From contig JAKALZ010000073.1 of the NCBI GenBank assembly GCA_021813065.1, forward strand, positions 1 through 7,933: a DNA stretch of 7,933 nt. Reading direction: 5' to 3'. The notes beneath the pieces were generated by a model that saw nothing but the letters and a program-made list of their open reading frames with translations, ran no database searches and was not told where the DNA came from. Every line of letters starts with the position of its first letter. Position 1 is the first letter of the stretch. Made by a program: the position numbers and the translations under genes. The DNA is from a bacterium (GTDB lineage: Bacteria > Spirochaetota > Spirochaetia > Treponematales > Rectinemataceae). Of the stretch, positions 6,492 to 7,933 are shown piece after piece.

Positions 6492-7062
6492 GTCGCAATG
6501 CCCTCCCCGCGCGAAAAGCCCTCAGATTCGCCTGCACTACCTCATCACCCTTTCGCGCGAAGAGCGCGACAATCTCTCGCTCGATTGCCTCGGGTGGAAG
6601 CGGGAGCAGATCCGCGCCCGCGCCCACGAGCACGAGATTCGCGCTACGCGCGTTTCCGGCTTGCCGCGCGATCGTATCGGCGTCGATGAGCCGCGCACGG
6701 GAAATTCTTCGGATTTCGCCACGCACGGCTTCAATGTCCGGATAATCAGGAATATTGAGAATCGGTGTCATCGCGGAAATGACTGCGCCATGGTCAGCCG
6801 AAAGCCACGCGAGGTGACGCAGCGCCTCCAGCGGTTCAAACGCAAAGATAATGTCGGCTTGACCCTTAGGAATGGTTGGGCTGAATATTTCTCTGTCCGA
6901 GATGCGCAGGTTCGCGAGAACCTCGCCGCCCCGCTGGGACATGCCGTGGATCTCGGATTGTTTTACCTGGAAACCAGCGGCCATCGCCGCCCGCGCGATC
7001 ACGACGGACACCGAAAGACCGCCCTGGCCGCCTACGCCGCACAGAATGATATCGAAGGTCAT
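6484..7062 (-). CDS. iorB: Indolepyruvate:ferredoxin oxidoreductase beta subunit
   Basis: IorB is the small (gamma-type) subunit of the cytoplasmic enzyme that converts aryl pyruvates and CoA to aryl-acetyl-CoA and CO2, reducing ferredoxin. The 192-residue protein has the family opening FDIILCGVGGQGG (residues 3-15), the SEIHGMSQRGGEV segment (36-48) typical of IorB and other 2-oxoacid:acceptor oxidoreductase gamma domains, and FEPLEALR (75-82). ATG at 7062 is preferred over an in-frame ATG 11 codons upstream: it has GAGGA at 7067-7071 four bases before it, it begins the conserved sequence, and it makes a four-base ATGA overlap with the iorA stop. The upstream ATG would add a stretch lying inside iorA. 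The 3' end overlaps the ACD start. Substrate range (indole-, phenyl- or hydroxyphenylpyruvate) is inferred from the family. Confidence 0.92.
   Translation of the reverse strand: MTFDIILCGVGGQGGLSVSVVIARAAMAAGFQVKQSEIHGMSQRGGEVLANLRISDREIFSPTIPKGQADIIFAFEPLEALRHLAWLSADHGAVISAMTPILNIPDYPDIEAVRGEIRRISRARLIDADTIARQAGNARSANLVLVGAGADLLPLPPEAIEREIVALFARKGDEVVQANLRAFRAGRALRHE
6501..6508 (-). promoter_or_regulatory. Ribosome binding site of the ACD gene inside iorB
   Basis: GGGGAGGG on the minus strand, nine bases before the ATG at 6491, lying in the last codons of iorB. With the eight-base gene overlap this points to translational coupling. Confidence 0.55.
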
Positions 7063-7820
7063 GTTTTCCTCGCTTTCTTGAGCCACTCGATGCACTCCCG
7101 AACCATCACGATCACCGAAACACCGTCATAGGCGAGCTCCTCGCGGATAACCGCCACATCGGCGTCGATCGCGCGCCGGTGCGCCTCGAGCACTCGAATA
7201 TGGTCATGCACAACGCCAAGACCTTCCAGCAGCTTCGGCAGCTGCGAAGTCGGGCTGATGGTCGGTTGCGCTCCTGTCATTCCCGTGGTGCCATTGTCGA
7301 GGATGAGGAGTGTCATCGGCGTGCGGTGGCGCACCGCGTCGAGCAGATTCGTCATGCCGGAGTGATAGAAAGTTGAATCGCCGATCACCCCGATCGCGCG
7401 TTTTTGCCCGACGGTTGCGGCTCCACGCGCCATTCCCACCGATGCGCCCATATCGACGCAGGACTCGACAGCGTTCCATGGTGGCAGCGCCGCGAGCGTG
7501 TAGCAGCCGATGTCCGATGCCGTAAAGAAATCTGCCTCGCCCTCAAGCGCACGCTTCAGCGCGGTAAACGAATCCGCGTGCGGGCAGCCCTGGCAAAACT
7601 GCGGCGGCCGCCCAGGTACCTCGATGCCTGCGGCGCTCACACCTTCGCGGCCCGGAAGCCCGAGCGCGATCCTCACGCTGTTCGCGCTCAACTCTCCCGC
7701 GAGAGGAATCTCGCCCGAGAGTTTGCCCGCGATCGGCACCGGAGCCCCGAATATTCCCCGGATATCGCGCTCAATGTAGGGATATCCCTCCTCGAGCACG
7801 AGAATTCGCCCAACGTGCAT
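7059..7820 (-). CDS. iorA: Indolepyruvate:ferredoxin oxidoreductase alpha subunit, C-terminal (TPP-binding) half only
   Basis: Full IorA is about 600 residues with an N-terminal pyrimidine-binding domain, a linker domain, a TPP-binding domain and usually a ferredoxin-like end. Here only 253 residues follow the first ATG. They include LVLEEGYPYIE (8-18), FCQGCPHADSF (75-85), SDIGCYTL (102-109), DMGASVGMARG (123-133), the TPP/Mg site GDSTFYHSG (147-155) through LLILDN (171-176), and GTTGMTGAQPT (177-187). The reading frame stays open and IorA-like (KIRALA) for some codons upstream of that ATG, until an in-frame TAG at 7866-7868, so the ATG at 7820 is probably not the native start; no Shine-Dalgarno fits it. 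The N-terminal half is missing, through real truncation, a split gene or a sequence-end artefact. The C-terminus (ECIEWLKKARKT) stops where many family members continue into a 4Fe-4S domain. Confidence 0.85.
   Translation of the reverse strand: MHVGRILVLEEGYPYIERDIRGIFGAPVPIAGKLSGEIPLAGELSANSVRIALGLPGREGVSAAGIEVPGRPPQFCQGCPHADSFTALKRALEGEADFFTASDIGCYTLAALPPWNAVESCVDMGASVGMARGAATVGQKRAIGVIGDSTFYHSGMTNLLDAVRHRTPMTLLILDNGTTGMTGAQPTISPTSQLPKLLEGLGVVHDHIRVLEAHRRAIDADVAVIREELAYDGVSVIVMVRECIEWLKKARKT
7067..7071 (-). promoter_or_regulatory. Ribosome binding site that decides the iorB start
   Basis: GAGGA on the minus strand, four bases from the ATG at 7062, inside the 3' end of iorA. It favours this ATG over the in-frame one 33 bases upstream. 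Confidence 0.6.
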
Positions 7821-7865
7821 CGCCAGCGCTCTGATTTTCTCCCACTTGTATATCTCCGCGTACCA

Positions 7866-7933
7866 CTAATCCATAATCGTTTCCGCACTTGTAGAACCCA
7901 CCTAAAACTGATGTTTGATTCAATACTTTAGGA
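7866..7933. other. AT-rich, apparently non-coding right end that interrupts iorA
   Basis: From the minus-strand TAG at 7866-7868 to the window end the DNA is visibly AT-richer than the genes, and no IorA-like sequence is seen in any minus-strand frame. A short inverted repeat, CCTAAA (7901-7906) with TTTAGG (7927-7932), is present. No promoter or gene can be assigned. Confidence 0.4.

Noticed and set aside
6490..7131. 213-residue plus-strand open frame across iorB
   Set aside because: Opposite to the whole of iorB, which has family motifs and coupled start and stop signals.
7872..7886. Third LacI-type palindrome at the right end, around AATCGTTTCC
   Set aside because: It shares only the AATCGTTT core with the sites at 62-95 and has several mismatches in the arms, so chance is likely.
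7404..7931. 175-residue plus-strand open frame across the right end
   Set aside because: Covers the TPP-binding region of iorA in antisense; no motifs of its own.
1..7933. Terminal overlap suggesting a circular element
   Set aside because: The first and last 70 bases are both AT-rich but share no meaningful direct repeat, and no replication, phage or transfer genes are present.

Overview
This GC-rich bacterial window holds six protein genes in two groups that face each other across a 76-base gap. The left group (129-3997, + strand) is a PfkB-type small-molecule kinase, the acyl-phosphate:glycerol-3-phosphate acyltransferase PlsY, and a 688-residue protein that joins a FakA-like DhaL kinase and middle domain to a complete DegV/FakB lipid carrier domain. 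The right group (7868 down to 4074, - strand) is the C-terminal half of indolepyruvate:ferredoxin oxidoreductase alpha subunit (iorA), its beta subunit (iorB), and a single-chain ADP-forming acyl-CoA synthetase (ACD). These three overlap by a few bases and read as one operon.

Functionally, each side deals with activated carboxylic acids. On the left, a fatty acid bound in the DegV domain would be phosphorylated by the DhaL domain, and the resulting acyl-phosphate is the substrate PlsY uses to make lysophosphatidic acid, the first step of membrane phospholipid synthesis. On the right, IorAB would oxidatively decarboxylate aryl (or other) 2-oxoacids from amino acids to acyl-CoA with reduction of ferredoxin, and the ACD would turn acyl-CoA plus ADP plus phosphate into free acid plus ATP. 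This is the peptide and amino-acid fermentation logic of anaerobes.

The organism is most likely an anaerobic or facultative fermentative bacterium. The ior/ACD pair points to anaerobic amino-acid use. The DhaL-DegV fusion and overall style would fit a GC-rich spirochaete or a similar lineage, but this is a weak taxonomic guess from memory. There are no tRNA or rRNA genes, CRISPR arrays, transposases or phage genes.

Non-coding signals: the 128 bases before the PfkB gene carry a plausible sigma70 promoter followed by two LacI-type CG-centred palindromes 20 bases apart. A 61-base tandem duplication covers the end of the PfkB gene and the gap to plsY. The fusion gene has no Shine-Dalgarno sequence but a perfect TTGACA element and an AT-rich palindrome directly before its ATG. 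The right end (about 7866-7933) is AT-rich and non-coding, and iorA is cut off there by a stop codon, so its N-terminal half is absent from this window.
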